Made by a program: the position numbers and the translations under genes. This document shows positions 52,295 through 63,822 of a stretch of 64,000 nt of DNA, piece by piece; within the stretch, counting starts at the first letter, position 1, and each line of letters starts with the position of its first letter. Under the pieces are notes generated by a model that did not search any database, was not told where the DNA came from, and saw only the letters and a list, made by a program, of their open reading frames with translations. The DNA comes from Yinghuangia soli (GTDB taxonomy: Bacteria; Actinomycetota; Actinomycetes; Streptomycetales; Streptomycetaceae), in contig NZ_JAKFHA010000003.1 in the NCBI RefSeq assembly GCF_021502675.1, positions 76,644 to 140,643 on the forward strand. The letters run 5' to 3'.

Positions 52295-52595
52295 CGGCCT
52301 CGCTGATTGGCGTTGAGGATATCCAGGGCTGTCGCGAGCGGGTGCCGTACGGCCGAGGTACCGGTGTCGGCAGCGTCCATCTCGTCCAGGCCGTCGAGCA
52401 AGGGCAGGACCATGCCCGCGTTGGTCAGCGAGTCGTGCCGGATTGTCCGGGCCGCGTGCGTCGAGCAGGGCGAGGATCAGATGGAAGGCCGGCACCGTCT
52501 TCCCCGAACCTGGGGGCGCCGGTAACCACCAGGCGGCCCGACCGCAACTGCCGGCAGTAGTCGGCGATATCACGCAGCGTGCCCTCGGGTCGGGC
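52295..52595 (-). pseudogene. Broken NACHT-type NTPase gene fragment
   Basis: In minus-strand frames: SGRLVVTGAP, then PGSGKTVPAFHLILALLDAR (Walker A, after a +1 insertion), and, after an internal deletion, AGMVLPLLDGLDEMDAADTG (Walker B of NACHT type). These are the hallmarks of NACHT/STAND NTPases; several bacterial NACHT proteins are antiphage defence proteins. Two frameshifts, a deletion and the IS fragment show that it is dead. Confidence 0.75.
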
Positions 52596-52649
52596 TTCCG
52601 CACTTTGACCTGCGGGAACCCGACACCGTCGCGGGCTCTGCCTCGCGCG

Positions 52650-54062
52650 TCAGCCTTCCGAGGCGTGTTGACGGTGTGACTCGTCGATCGCGACGTCTGC
52701 GCGCTTGTCGGGTTGGCTTGGGTAGATCGTGGTGTCGCCGAGTACCCGGATCGCGCACAGGACGGCGAGCGCACCAGGGGCCAAAAGGGTCGCGTTGCCG
52801 AGTGTTTCGGCGGTCATCACCAGGACCGCCAGCGGCGCCCGTACGACTGGCCCCAGGCAGGCAGCCATGCCCGCGGCGACGAACATGGTGGGGTCGTTGG
52901 GGCCGTACCCGAGCCCTTCTGCGATCCGCCACACCGATGCACCGATGGCCGCGCCCACGACCATGCCCGGGCCGAAGACACCGCCGGAGCCGCCGGTGCC
53001 GATCGACAAGGCGGTGCCGGCGATCTTTGCGGGGGCGATCAGCAGGACGGCCCACAGTGAAAGGTCCAGCAGGACCTCGCGGTTCATCGCGCCTTCCATC
53101 AGCCCATAGCCGGTGCCGAGAACTCCGGGCACCCACAGACCGAAGGCGCCGACCGCGAGGCCGCCCGCGGCAGGAAATACGAGCCTTCTGGTGGTGGTTC
53201 GGGCTGCGGCATTGGTGCGGTTGTGGACCAGGATGAACATCGTGGCGTAGACGCGTGCGGCCCCACCCGCGAGCAGCCCGACGGTCGCGATCAGCAGCAG
53301 GCCCCCAAGCCCGCCGATGTCCGCATCCGGGTGGTATCCGAAAATGGGGCCGAATCCGAAAACGGAACCGAAGACTCCGTAGCCGACCAGAGCCGCGGGC
53401 AGGGCCTTGGCGACCACCGAGGCGTCGGCGTCTTTGCGGTACAGCAGTTCCGCGCCCAGCAGCGCCCCGCCGAGAGGGGCACGGAAGATGGCCCCCACGC
53501 CCGCCGCCAGACCGACGACCACCGCGGTACGGGCCTGATCGCGAGTCAAACCGGTGCGACGGGCGACGACGGAGCCGAATGCGGCGGAAATCTGCGCCGC
53601 CGGGCCCTCGGTGCCGCCTGATCCTCCGGCGCCGATGGTGACCGCGGAAGCGACCATCTTCACGCCGGCCACCCGTCCGCGGATGCCGAGGGGGTGGTGA
53701 TGGGCGGCGGCGATGGCCGCGTCGGTCCCGTGTCCGCCCGCCTCAGGGGCGAGCCACCGCACCAGCGCCGCGGCAACCAGGGAACCGCCTGCTACGACCA
53801 GGGGGACCGCCCATACGGCCCGTTCACGTGTCCACCCGGTCTCGAAGCCGCCTTGGGCGGTCGTGGTGTAGGGACTGTGTCCGCCGAGCGCGCCGAGCAG
53901 CCAGTGGTTTGCCAACTCCAGCAGACCGAACAGCCCGATCGCTCCGATCCCGGCCACCGCGCCGAGGACTATCGACAGAACACCCCAGCGAACCGGCGGG
54001 CGGGCACCGATCCACCGCCACAAGCGGGCACACCCTCCCAGATCAGACATGGGATCGGTCAT
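52650..54062 (-). CDS. ClC-family chloride channel/transporter, 470 aa
   Basis: About ten hydrophobic helices with the ClC motifs: VTIGAGGSGGTEGPAAQISA (selectivity filter region G-x-x-x-P), GLAAGVGAIFRAPLGGALLG, and STGTGGSGGVFGPGM-like ALSIGTGGSGGVFGPGMVVG. VVRAPLAVLVMTAETLGNAT is the last conserved part. It lacks the C-terminal CBS domains. ATG 54062 is chosen; a TTG at 54098 is possible. It is an integral membrane anion channel or Cl-/H+ antiporter. Confidence 0.95.
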   Translation of the reverse strand: MTDPMSDLGGCARLWRWIGARPPVRWGVLSIVLGAVAGIGAIGLFGLLELANHWLLGALGGHSPYTTTAQGGFETGWTRERAVWAVPLVVAGGSLVAAALVRWLAPEAGGHGTDAAIAAAHHHPLGIRGRVAGVKMVASAVTIGAGGSGGTEGPAAQISAAFGSVVARRTGLTRDQARTAVVVGLAAGVGAIFRAPLGGALLGAELLYRKDADASVVAKALPAALVGYGVFGSVFGFGPIFGYHPDADIGGLGGLLLIATVGLLAGGAARVYATMFILVHNRTNAAARTTTRRLVFPAAGGLAVGAFGLWVPGVLGTGYGLMEGAMNREVLLDLSLWAVLLIAPAKIAGTALSIGTGGSGGVFGPGMVVGAAIGASVWRIAEGLGYGPNDPTMFVAAGMAACLGPVVRAPLAVLVMTAETLGNATLLAPGALAVLCAIRVLGDTTIYPSQPDKRADVAIDESHRQHASEG

Positions 54063-54305
54063 CAGCGTGCGCACAGCGGAGAGCGAGAGGTTCCACAACG
54101 GCGCCCCCCGATCGGGGGGAGCGGATGAGGAATGGAACCAGCATTCCGGGGGCGGCTGGAGTGTCGATCCGGGCGTATATCAGGCGCATGCAGCGCTGCC
54201 TTTCTCAGGACGGCGCGCATTCGCGCCGTCATCGTGGGCGTAATGCCGTTTTCGGGATGGCTGACCCAGGTGCAGGGCAACGGATTGCCGTGTCCGGATG
54301 GCTCG

Positions 54306-54748
54306 TCAGCCGAGATCGCCCAGGCGCATGTCGAGTACCTCCGACAGTGACCTGGTCTCGCGGACGGAGCGGTCCAGATGGTCGCGATGGAACGTCGAGG
54401 CGTAGGTGGTCACCACAGCGGACCCCGGCTCGCGTGGGGCCATGGCCGGCAAGCCTGGGAGTGCTGCCTGTGCGTACGCGCTGGGGCTGGCCCGGTAGTG
54501 GGTCGCTTTGGGAGGTGTCACCAGCAGCGGCGCGTCGCACTGCATCATTGCTGCGACCGTTCGGTTGTACAGGCCGCGGTCGGTGATCAGATTGCGGACT
54601 TGCCGGGCGAACCGGTCCCGGCCTACTCGGCCGCGACGAGCCGTGCCGGCAGGCGTGACTCGCGGCGCAGTCCGCGCTGGACGACCACCATGGAGCGAGT
54701 GCCCGGTCGCTCGTCATGGGGAGTCTGGGTGTTGCTCGTGGTTTCCAT
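54306..54748 (-). pseudogene. Frameshifted unknown gene remnant
   Basis: Two consecutive minus-strand frames read METTSNTQTPHDERPGTRSM to LVAAE (54623-54748), then RDRFARQVRNLITDRGLYNR to LSEVLDMRLGDLG (54306-54620). They look like two parts of one protein separated by a frameshift. I do not recognise it. Confidence 0.35.
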
Positions 54749-54784
54749 GTGTCAGAGCTTGGCCGGGGGTTCATGGAAGGCACT

Positions 54785-54900
54785 TGGAAACGACTTGGAG
54801 CCGACACCGCCACCCGCAACGTCGTCGGCTGGGCCACCGTCGACCACCTGCGCACCAGGATGGTCGCCGATGCCCTGCAAGGCGCCGTCCGCACGCCATC
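54785..54900 (+). mobile_element. IS3-family transposase fragment
   Basis: ATRNVVGWATVDHLRTRMVA then DALQGAVRT is the end of the integrase core of IS3-type transposases. No ends are visible; a remnant. Confidence 0.65.
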
Positions 54901-55429
54901 CGAACACGACATGAGACGCGCACTGCCCGGGCTGCTACGCCGCGTCTGCACCGAGGTCAGCGACGGCGGCTTCGGCCCCGACTCCCGCCTCGCGTCCCTG
55001 CGCCGGACCAACCGCGCACCCGGTCGATTCACCGATTGGCCGTGCGCCGTCCGGAAACGCACCGGCAGCGGGAGAGACACGCCCCCGTCGTGGACGTTCC
55101 TGACCTACGACGGCTGCACGATCACGTCCTACCTGTCGACGATCGCCATCGCCATCGCCAATCCGGTGCTGGTCCACGACGACGCGGGCTGGAAGCCCGC
55201 CTGGGGACAGGAACCGCACGACGCGGTCCACCACGCGATGCCGATCCGCCGCCGGCCGTCGATCTGGGCCAACGGCGGCGTCGTGTGGGATGACGTCCTC
55301 GCCGAGGACCCTCACGAAGGGGAGGCGTCCGACGGTGGAGAGGCCGTCTATGAGCGGCCGTCACCCGGCGGAAGGACGGCGCCTTCGAGCAGCTCGACGG
55401 CCTGCGCCGGCCCCTCGTCCGCCAGCAGG
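54901..55429. other. Region without recognisable gene between IS fragments
   Basis: The plus-strand frame stays open through most of this region but has no recognisable domain. TSYLSTIAIAIANPVLVHDD and RPSIWANGGVVWDD are the most protein-like parts. It is probably decayed coding DNA. Confidence 0.35.
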
Positions 55430-55625
55430 CCGGACGAGACGCCGAACCGAGCGCCTGCGTCCTGGACAGCCTGAGCATCAAGACCTCCGCCAACATCAAC
55501 ACATCCGACCAGGGCATCGACGCCGGCAAGCGGATCGCCGGCCGCAAACGCCACATCGCCGTCGACACCCTCGGATTGCTCCTAACTGTGTCGGTCACCG
55601 CGGCCGGCGTCTCCGACAACACAGG
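55430..55625 (+). mobile_element. IS5-family transposase fragment (DDE core)
   Basis: CVLDSLSIKTSANINTSDQG then IDAGKRIAGRKRHIAVDTLG and LLLTVSVTAAGVSDNTGG is the middle of an IS5-type transposase (catalytic region with GRKRH). The rest is missing. Downstream, APFWLGFGCAAVFTAGTWRI (55640-55742, another frame) resembles the last helix of an MFS transporter, but this is weak. Confidence 0.75.
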
Positions 55626-55860
55626 CGGCATCTGGCTGCGCCCTTCTGGCTGGGCTTCGGCTGCGCTGCGGTGTTCACGGCCGGCACCTGGCGCATCCTC
55701 GACAACCGCGACATACGCGCGGCCCGAACCACCGCCACGTGAACGAACTTTTTGGGAATCGGGAACTCACCTACCTACGTATGCAGTTGACTGGCATGTG
55801 AGGTCCTGATTCCACGGCGCCGGGGGGCGAACCGGTCATGCTCGAGTCGTGCGGTGACGC

Positions 55861-57189
55861 ATGCCCTGCGGCGGTCTTGTGAAGGTGACGGTCGCGGGTC
55901 CCGAAGCGCGGCACAGGCGAGTGCGCCTCGTCGGCATCGGTGTGGTGCTGAGTGCGGTTGCCGCGTATGTGGCGAGCACGGTCGTGTGGCCGGCGTACTA
56001 CTGGATGGCGGACCTGCGCGTGTATCGCGCGGGCGGGCGGATCGTCTTGTCCGCCGGGCGGCCGCTGTACGACGGGCCGGTGCTCGGGCTCGACATGGAG
56101 TTCACGTACCCGCCTTTCGCAGCAGTCGTGTTCGCCCCGCTGGCAGTACTTCCGCTTGGCCTGGTCAAGGTGCTGTGGATCGTCCTGTGCGCGGCATGCC
56201 TGTACGGGACGGTCCGCATAGTCCTGGCACGGCTCATTGGCAGCCGGCATCGGGATATTGCCGTGCTCGCCGTGCTCATGTCCGGGGCTCTGATGTTCGT
56301 GGAACCGGTGCGCAGCACGGTCTCGTTCGGGCAGATCAATCTGCTACTGATGCTTATCGTCGTTGCCGATCTCACCGGTTCGCGTACGTCGCGGTGGCGC
56401 GGCATAGGCGTCGGGATCGCGACCGGCATCAAACTGACGCCGGCGATCTTCATCCTGTACCTGCTCCTGGCCCGCCGCTTCCGAGCCGCCGCGGTCGCTG
56501 GCGGCGCCTTCGCCGGGACCGTCGCCGTCGGCCTCCTGTGCGCGCCGCGGGACTCGACCGACTACTGGGGCGGCGTCTTCCTCGATGCGGACCGGGTGGG
56601 CTACGCCCGCAACGTCACCAATCAGTCCCTGCGAGGCCTGATGGCCCGGACGTTCGACACCGACACGCCGCCGCAGTTGCTGTGGGTGCTCTCCGCCGCG
56701 GCGCTGGCCACCCTCGGTCTCGCTCTTGCGGTACGCGCGTCCCGGCAAGGGCACGAGGTGCTCGGCGTCGCCTTGTGCGGACTCACCGGCGTCGTGATCG
56801 CCCCGCACTCGTGGGGTCATCACTGGGTGTGGGTCGTTCCGCTGATCGTGCATCTCGCGGTCACGGCGTGGCGCAGCCGCGACAGGGCTGCCGGTTTCGC
56901 TCTGGCCGCGACGTACCTGACGATGCTCGCGTGGCCGGTCAAGATGCATCCGATCCGACCCTCGACCGGCATCTACGGCCTGGAGGGCCTGCCTTCGTGG
57001 TTGAGCGTGCTCACCGAGAACGTGTGGGTAATTGGGTTCGGCATCCTGCTGGCGTACTTCGCCTCAGCATGCCGGCGAGGGCGACTGAACGTGGTTGAGC
57101 CGAGGGTCCCGTCCAGGAACGTCGTCGCCCCAGATCGTTATCCTGCCGGGCATGTTGCCCACCCCCGTCGAAGGACCGGTCGGACCTGA
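55861..57189 (+). CDS. GT87-family (DUF2029) mannosyltransferase-like membrane protein, 442 aa
   Basis: About ten transmembrane segments and the GT-C motifs ADLRVYRAGGRIVLSAGRPL and DMEFTYPPFAAVVFAPLAVL, typical of polyprenyl-phosphate-dependent alpha-mannosyltransferases such as PimE. The SFGQINLLLMLIVVADL segment is a conserved GT87 signature, as is PHSWGHHWVWVVPLIVH. The last 38 bases overlap the next gene. ATG 55861 or GTG 55879 is the start. Confidence 0.92.
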   Translation: MPCGGLVKVTVAGPEARHRRVRLVGIGVVLSAVAAYVASTVVWPAYYWMADLRVYRAGGRIVLSAGRPLYDGPVLGLDMEFTYPPFAAVVFAPLAVLPLGLVKVLWIVLCAACLYGTVRIVLARLIGSRHRDIAVLAVLMSGALMFVEPVRSTVSFGQINLLLMLIVVADLTGSRTSRWRGIGVGIATGIKLTPAIFILYLLLARRFRAAAVAGGAFAGTVAVGLLCAPRDSTDYWGGVFLDADRVGYARNVTNQSLRGLMARTFDTDTPPQLLWVLSAAALATLGLALAVRASRQGHEVLGVALCGLTGVVIAPHSWGHHWVWVVPLIVHLAVTAWRSRDRAAGFALAATYLTMLAWPVKMHPIRPSTGIYGLEGLPSWLSVLTENVWVIGFGILLAYFASACRRGRLNVVEPRVPSRNVVAPDRYPAGHVAHPRRRTGRT

Positions 57190-57880
57190 CGATGCCGCGT
57201 TCCTCCCGCGCATGCGCATGACGCTGTATGCCCCCGGGCAGCCCGTCACCGAGCCGGTCGCCAAGCTGGGCGGTTCGCCGGTGTGGCTTACCGAGCCCGC
57301 GTGGCCGGTGAGCCCGACCAGCGGCGAACCGCTCATGTTCATCGGCCAGTTCCCGGTGCCGGTCGCGGCCGGGGAGGTCGCGCGTCTGGCCTATCTCTTC
57401 CTCGAAGAGGACAGCCTGTTCATGGGCGGACTCGACGGCCCCGATGAGGAGCCGGGCGACGCTGCTTTGATCGTCCAGCCCGGCGGTCGCGTGCGTCCCG
57501 GAGTGCGGATCGGCCCGCCTGGCATCACGGGGCCGACGCTGTGGACGGATGCCGTTGAGCAGGTGCCGGTGGAGTGGCTGGTCGACCTCGCACCGTTCGA
57601 CCCGCGTACCGAGGAGGCAATCGAGCAGTACGTGGGCTGGAGCAACGGGGAACGCGGGGAGCCCGATGTGTGGTCGGACGATCCACGCGACTGGCTGGCG
57701 GGCCGCCCTCTGTATCCGAACTTCGCCGTCGTCGGCCGCCCCTGGCGGTTCTTCTTCCAACTCCACGACCTGGAGGGCACCCTCGACGACCCCTACTTCC
57801 TCAACTTCGGCGGAGGCACCGGCCATGCCTACCTCAGCACCGACGGCCTCGAAGGCATCTTCGTCTGGCAGGGGGCCTGA
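57152..57880 (+). CDS. DUF1963 (YwqG-like) protein, 242 aa
   Basis: Includes the DUF1963 pattern: KLGGSPVWLTEPAWPVSPTS, MFIGQFPVPVAAGEVARLAY, LFLEEDS, and FFFQLHDLEGTLDDPYFLNF followed by GGGTGHAYLSTDGLEGIFVW. It is a cytosolic protein of unknown role. It overlaps the previous gene by 38 bases. Confidence 0.87.
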   Translation: MLPTPVEGPVGPDDAAFLPRMRMTLYAPGQPVTEPVAKLGGSPVWLTEPAWPVSPTSGEPLMFIGQFPVPVAAGEVARLAYLFLEEDSLFMGGLDGPDEEPGDAALIVQPGGRVRPGVRIGPPGITGPTLWTDAVEQVPVEWLVDLAPFDPRTEEAIEQYVGWSNGERGEPDVWSDDPRDWLAGRPLYPNFAVVGRPWRFFFQLHDLEGTLDDPYFLNFGGGTGHAYLSTDGLEGIFVWQGA

Positions 57881-58368
57881 CGGTCACGGTGGTTGAGCGA
57901 GAACCGCCGTTCGCGGTAGTCCGAACGGCGTCCGCCTGGCTGACTCCACTTGACCGGCTTAATGCGTGTGATCGCCCCCTGCACGGGGCCTGAACTCCGC
58001 TGCAGTGGAACGACGGTGACGACATTCTTGCCGTTCTTCCGGAAAGCGGCTCACCCGCGGACCAGTTTGAGGCCGTCCGCGCAGGCGCCGCCATCCAGGC
58101 AGTGATCCGACGCGGTTTGGGACAGGGTTCCGGGGTTCCACCGGGGCGGTGCCGTCGCGCAGGATTGCGGGCGGCGGTTGCGGGCCGACGTCAGCAGGTG
58201 GTCGAGGTCGGTGTCCTGGGTAGTGCCGTACGGTCATAGGTCACGACCCGCCGTCCCTTACTCCTCCTCTAAGCGACGGCGCGGCGCGAGACACTGGAGA
58301 GCACGCCAATCAGGTGTCTCTGGGCCTGGGGTCGTCGCACCCCGTACCGATGCTGCGCAGGAGGAGAT
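57881..58368. other. Intergenic region without a clear gene
   Basis: No supported coding sequence is seen in 488 bases. A minus-strand frame of about 60 codons around 58060-58240 (YGTTQDTDLDHLLTSARN) lacks a start and may be remnant coding DNA. An AGGAGG site for the next gene is at 58360-58365. Confidence 0.5.
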
Positions 58369-58728
58369 GTGTCCGGACCTCGCGTGCTTGTCATCGGGCT
58401 GGATCCCGAGAAGCTCGACGGCTGGGATCCTGCGCCGGTTCTCGCGGGTCTGGCGCGGAGCCGGGCCGCTTTCGCCGAGCATGGCATTCAGGCCGATTGG
58501 TGCTTGTTCGTCCCTGACGACAACGCTGAAGAGGCAGTCACCGCCGCGCTGATCGGTGGCGACTACGCCTGCGTCGTCATTGGCGGCGGTATCCGCAGCC
58601 ATGAGCCTTTGCTGCCGCTGTTCGAGGCAATTATCAACCTCGTCCGCCTGCACGCTCCCAGGGCAGCCATCGCCTTTAACAGCGCCGCCGACGACTGCGC
58701 TACCGCAGCACTCCGCCGGCTGCGCTGA
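58369..58728 (+). CDS. Conserved small protein, 119 aa
   Basis: Reads RVLVIGLDPEKLDGWDPAPV, AFAEHGIQADWCLFVPDDNA and ACVVIGGGIRSHEPLLPLFE with IAFNSAADDCATAALRRL. It resembles a flavodoxin-like or response-regulator-like alpha/beta fold. It is a conserved small cytosolic protein in Streptomyces, of unknown role. GTG 58369 has AGGAGG. Confidence 0.82.
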   Translation: MSGPRVLVIGLDPEKLDGWDPAPVLAGLARSRAAFAEHGIQADWCLFVPDDNAEEAVTAALIGGDYACVVIGGGIRSHEPLLPLFEAIINLVRLHAPRAAIAFNSAADDCATAALRRLR

Positions 58729-58738
58729 CCGGCCCGTT

Positions 58739-59233
58739 CTACTGATCGACGGTGAAGACCGCCGTGCGTCCGCGGGCGGCTGCTGCTCGGTAGAAGTCCT
58801 TGAGGCCGGGCAGGGAAGCCCACGTGTAGGCGATGTCCTGCTCGCTGCCGGCGCCCTCGTAGTCCCCGAAGGGCAGGGTGGCGAACCTGCCCCGAAGCCA
58901 CTGCTCGTCCAGCGGGGCCAGGGCGCGGGCGATGTCGTGGACCTGCTCCGGGCTGACGTACGACACGATGTAGTCGTCTCCGTCGTACAGGACTTGTCCG
59001 CCCAAGATGGCGTGCGAGAGCGGGTAGTCGCCGTTCTCGAAGGCCAGTTCCCCGTCGGTGAGGCAGCGGTGCAGCGCGTCCCACGACTTGTCCAGGTCGA
59101 CGAGTCCGTCGCGGTCCCAGCGCTCCTCGATCTCCTCGATCAGGCTCATCACCGCGCCGTCGTCCCCGGCGGCAGCCAGGAGGCGCCGGGTGTCGTCGAC
59201 TCCCAGCGCAAAGATCACCGCTCTGCCTCCCAT
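58739..59233 (-). CDS. DUF1877 (YfbM-like) protein, 164 aa
   Basis: Contains the family elements VDLDKSWDALHRCLTDGELA, YPLSHAILGGQVLYDGDDYI and VSYVSPEQVHDIARALAPLD. ATG 59233 starts at MGGRAVIFALGVDDTRRLLA. The role of the family is unknown. It is convergent with the 58369 gene by only 10 bases. Confidence 0.87.
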   Translation of the reverse strand: MGGRAVIFALGVDDTRRLLAAAGDDGAVMSLIEEIEERWDRDGLVDLDKSWDALHRCLTDGELAFENGDYPLSHAILGGQVLYDGDDYIVSYVSPEQVHDIARALAPLDEQWLRGRFATLPFGDYEGAGSEQDIAYTWASLPGLKDFYRAAAARGRTAVFTVDQ

Positions 59234-59346
59234 GGCAGCCCCCTCCCCCGGCAATGAAACGGACAGCGGGAGCCAAGCACAGACGTCGGACAGCGCGTCC
59301 GCGCACGTGCCGGACGAACGCTCGTGGTGTCTTCGATCGGCTGTGC

Positions 59347-60261
59347 TCAAGGGGTTCGGCCGTGGGGTTTGCGGGGGTGGGTGGCGAGGAGGACTCGTTG
59401 GAATTCTTGGGCTGCTCGGGAGAGGGTCGCGTCGCTGCGGTGGGCCAGGGCGATGGTGCGGTGGAGGCGGCTCTGGGGGGTGAAGGGGGTGACGCGGAGG
59501 CCTTGGCCGGCGTGGGTGGCGACCATGCTGGGGACGACGGCTACGCCCAGGCCGGCGCGGACGAAGCCGAGGACGGCGTCCATCTCGCCGCCTTCCACGG
59601 CGAAGGAGGGTTCGAAGCCGTCGGCGCGGCAGGCGGCGACGGTGAGTTCGCGCAGGTCGTAGCCGTGGCGGAACATCACCAGGGACTCGTGGCGGAGGTC
59701 GGAGACGGCCACGGTGCGGCCGCCGCCCGGGGGTGGGGCGGTGGTGGCGGAGACGACGACGAGGTCCTCGCGGAGGAGCTCGACGGTGGTGAGCGCCGGG
59801 GAGGGGCGGGGCAGCGGGAGGACGACCAGGGCGAGGTCGAGGGCGCCGTCGGCGAGTTCGCGGACGAGGCCGTGGGAGCCGCTTTCCTCGATGAGGAGGC
59901 GGATGCCGGGGTGCATGGCGTGGAAGGTGCGCAGCACGTCGGGCAGCAGGCCGGTGCAGAGGCTCGGGGTGGCGCCGAGGCGGACGCGGCCGCGGCGGAG
60001 CTGGGCGAGTTCCTGGACTTCGAGGCGGGCGGTGTCGGCGTCGGCCAGGATGCGGCGGGCCAGCGGCAGGAGGGCTTCGCCGGCTTCGGTGAGGGCGATG
60101 TTGCCGCGGGCGCGGCTGAACAGGTCGGTGCCCAGTTCGGTCTCCAGGGCCCGGATCTGCTGGGAGAGCGAGGGCTGCGAGACGTGCACGCGTTCGGCGG
60201 CCCGGGTGAAGTGCCGGGTCTCGGCCACGGCCACGAAGTAGGCGAGTTGCTGGAACTGCAT
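59347..60261 (-). CDS. LysR-family regulator divergent from sdh, 304 aa
   Basis: LysR HTH: MQFQQLAYFVAVAETRHFTR, AAERVHVSQPSLSQQIRALE. Effector-binding domain follows (LRRGRVRLGATPSLCTGLLP). It is divergent from the succinate dehydrogenase operon and is separated by a perfect palindrome (60282-60296) that starts 21 bases from its ATG. This suggests it controls both. Confidence 0.95.
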   Translation of the reverse strand: MQFQQLAYFVAVAETRHFTRAAERVHVSQPSLSQQIRALETELGTDLFSRARGNIALTEAGEALLPLARRILADADTARLEVQELAQLRRGRVRLGATPSLCTGLLPDVLRTFHAMHPGIRLLIEESGSHGLVRELADGALDLALVVLPLPRPSPALTTVELLREDLVVVSATTAPPPGGGRTVAVSDLRHESLVMFRHGYDLRELTVAACRADGFEPSFAVEGGEMDAVLGFVRAGLGVAVVPSMVATHAGQGLRVTPFTPQSRLHRTIALAHRSDATLSRAAQEFQRVLLATHPRKPHGRTP

Positions 60262-60281
60262 GGGGGCAGCTTAGCTCGTTG

Positions 60282-60296
60282 ATAGGCAGTGCCTAT
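60282..60296. promoter_or_regulatory. LysR operator between LysR gene and sdhC
   Basis: ATAGGCA-G-TGCCTAT is a perfect 15-bp palindrome that contains T-N11-A (60283 to 60295), the LysR consensus. It lies 21 bases from the LysR ATG and 58 bases from the sdhC start. Confidence 0.8.
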
Positions 60297-60354
60297 GGAG
60301 TCGAGCAGGATCATGTCTTGGACCTCTTGTGGGTGGCCGCCCTACGGTCGGCGC

Positions 60355-61056
60355 ATGGCTCTCGCAACCAGGGATCGGCGGCCGCCCACCGTACGCACGC
60401 TGTGGGACTCCTCCGTCGGCAAGAAGACGGTCATGGCCGTGACCGGCCTGATCATGCTCGGCTACCTGGTCGCCCACATGGCGGGCAACCTCAAGATCTT
60501 CTTCGGCGCGGACGAGTTCAACGGGTACGCGCACTGGCTGCGGCACCTCGGCGCGCCGGTCCTGCACAGCCACTGGGCACTGTGGATAGTCCGGGTCGGA
60601 CTGGTCGTCTCGGTGGTGCTGCACGGTGTGTGCGCGTTCCAGTTGAGCCGCCGGGACATCAAGGCGCGTCCGGTGCGCTACGCGCATACCAAGGCGCGTA
60701 CGAGCTACGCGACCCGGACGATGCGCTGGGGCGGGGTCATTCTCGCGCTGTTCGTGGTGTGGCACCTGCTCGACCTGACGACGCTGACCGTGAACGAGAA
60801 CGCGCAGGCGGGACACCCGTACGAGAACGTCGTCGCCACCTTCTCGACCTGGTACGGGAACGTCGTCTACATCGTGGCGATGCTGGCCTTGGGGCTGCAC
60901 ATCCGGCACGGGTTCTGGAGCGCGGCGCAGACCCTCGGAGTGGGCAGCGCGGCTCGGGCCCGGCTGCTGAAGGGGGCCGCGAATCTTCTCGCGGCCGGCT
61001 TGACCATCGGTTTCATCTCCGTACCTGTCGCCGTCATGACCGGAGTCGTGAACTGA
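60355..61056 (+). CDS. sdhC: Succinate dehydrogenase cytochrome b subunit, 233 aa
   Basis: Single five-helix membrane anchor of the B-type (CAB order) succinate:quinone reductase: [78 protein letters not shown]. The conserved heme His are in these helices ([24 protein letters not shown]). ATG 60355 is chosen because the frame upstream runs through the LysR palindrome. It is one base from sdhA. Confidence 0.94.
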   Translation: MALATRDRRPPTVRTLWDSSVGKKTVMAVTGLIMLGYLVAHMAGNLKIFFGADEFNGYAHWLRHLGAPVLHSHWALWIVRVGLVVSVVLHGVCAFQLSRRDIKARPVRYAHTKARTSYATRTMRWGGVILALFVVWHLLDLTTLTVNENAQAGHPYENVVATFSTWYGNVVYIVAMLALGLHIRHGFWSAAQTLGVGSAARARLLKGAANLLAAGLTIGFISVPVAVMTGVVN

Positions 61057-61057
61057 C

Positions 61058-63000
<1,943 letters not shown>

Positions 63001-63004
<4 letters not shown>

Positions 63005-63747
63005 AGCTCACCCTGCGCGTCTGGCGCCAGAAGAACGCCGATGCCCCCGGAGCCATGGCCGCCTACGAGGTCGACGGCGTCTCCCCCGACATGTCCTTCC
63101 TCGAGATGCTCGACACCCTCAACGAAGACCTCATCGTGCAGGGCGAAGACCCGGTGGCCTTCGACCACGACTGCCGCGAGGGCATCTGCGGCGCCTGCAG
63201 CCTGGTCATCAACGGCGACGCGCACGGCCCGGAACGCACCACCGCCTGCCAGTTGCACATGCGGTCCTTCCGCGACGGCGACACCATCGACGTCGAACCC
63301 TGGCGCGCGGCCGCCTTCCCCGTGGTCCGCGACCTCGTCGTGGACCGGACGGCCCTGGACCGGATCATCCAGTCCGGCGGCTATGTGACCGCGCCGACGG
63401 GTTCCGCCCCGGATGCCCATGCCGTCGCCGTCCCCAAGCCCGACGCTGACCACGCCTTCGTGCACGCCGAGTGCATCGGCTGCGGCGCATGTGTCGCGGC
63501 CTGCCCCAACGGCTCCGCCTCGCTGTTCACCGCCGCCAAGGTGAACCACCTGAACGTGCTGCCGCAGGGAGCCCCCGAGCGGGAGAGCCGGGTCCTGGAC
63601 ATGGTCGCCCAAATGGACGCCGAGGGGTTCGGCGGCTGCACGCTCGCCGGGGAGTGCGCGACCGCGTGCCCGAAGGGGATCCCGCTGCAGGCCATCACGA
63701 CGATGAACAAGGAGTGGCTCCGCGCGGCCCGCACGTCCAAGCGCTGA
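63001..63747 (+). CDS. sdhB: Succinate dehydrogenase iron-sulfur subunit, 248 aa
   Basis: The [2Fe-2S] site is [20 protein letters not shown] with a fourth Cys in RTTACQLHM; the 4Fe-4S and 3Fe-4S sites are in [20 protein letters not shown] and [20 protein letters not shown]. The subunit passes electrons from FAD to quinone. GTG 63001 overlaps the sdhA stop. Confidence 0.96.
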
Positions 63748-63822
63748 CCGGACCGCGGACCGGCGACGCGACGGGGGGCGATCCGCCCTAGAATCACCTT
63801 TCTTTGCGGTAGTGCCCTGGGC

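Noticed and set aside
57959-58237. Minus-strand frame of 92 codons in the 57.9-58.4 kb gap
   Set aside because: Pro/Arg-rich and without a ribosome site; not supported as a gene.
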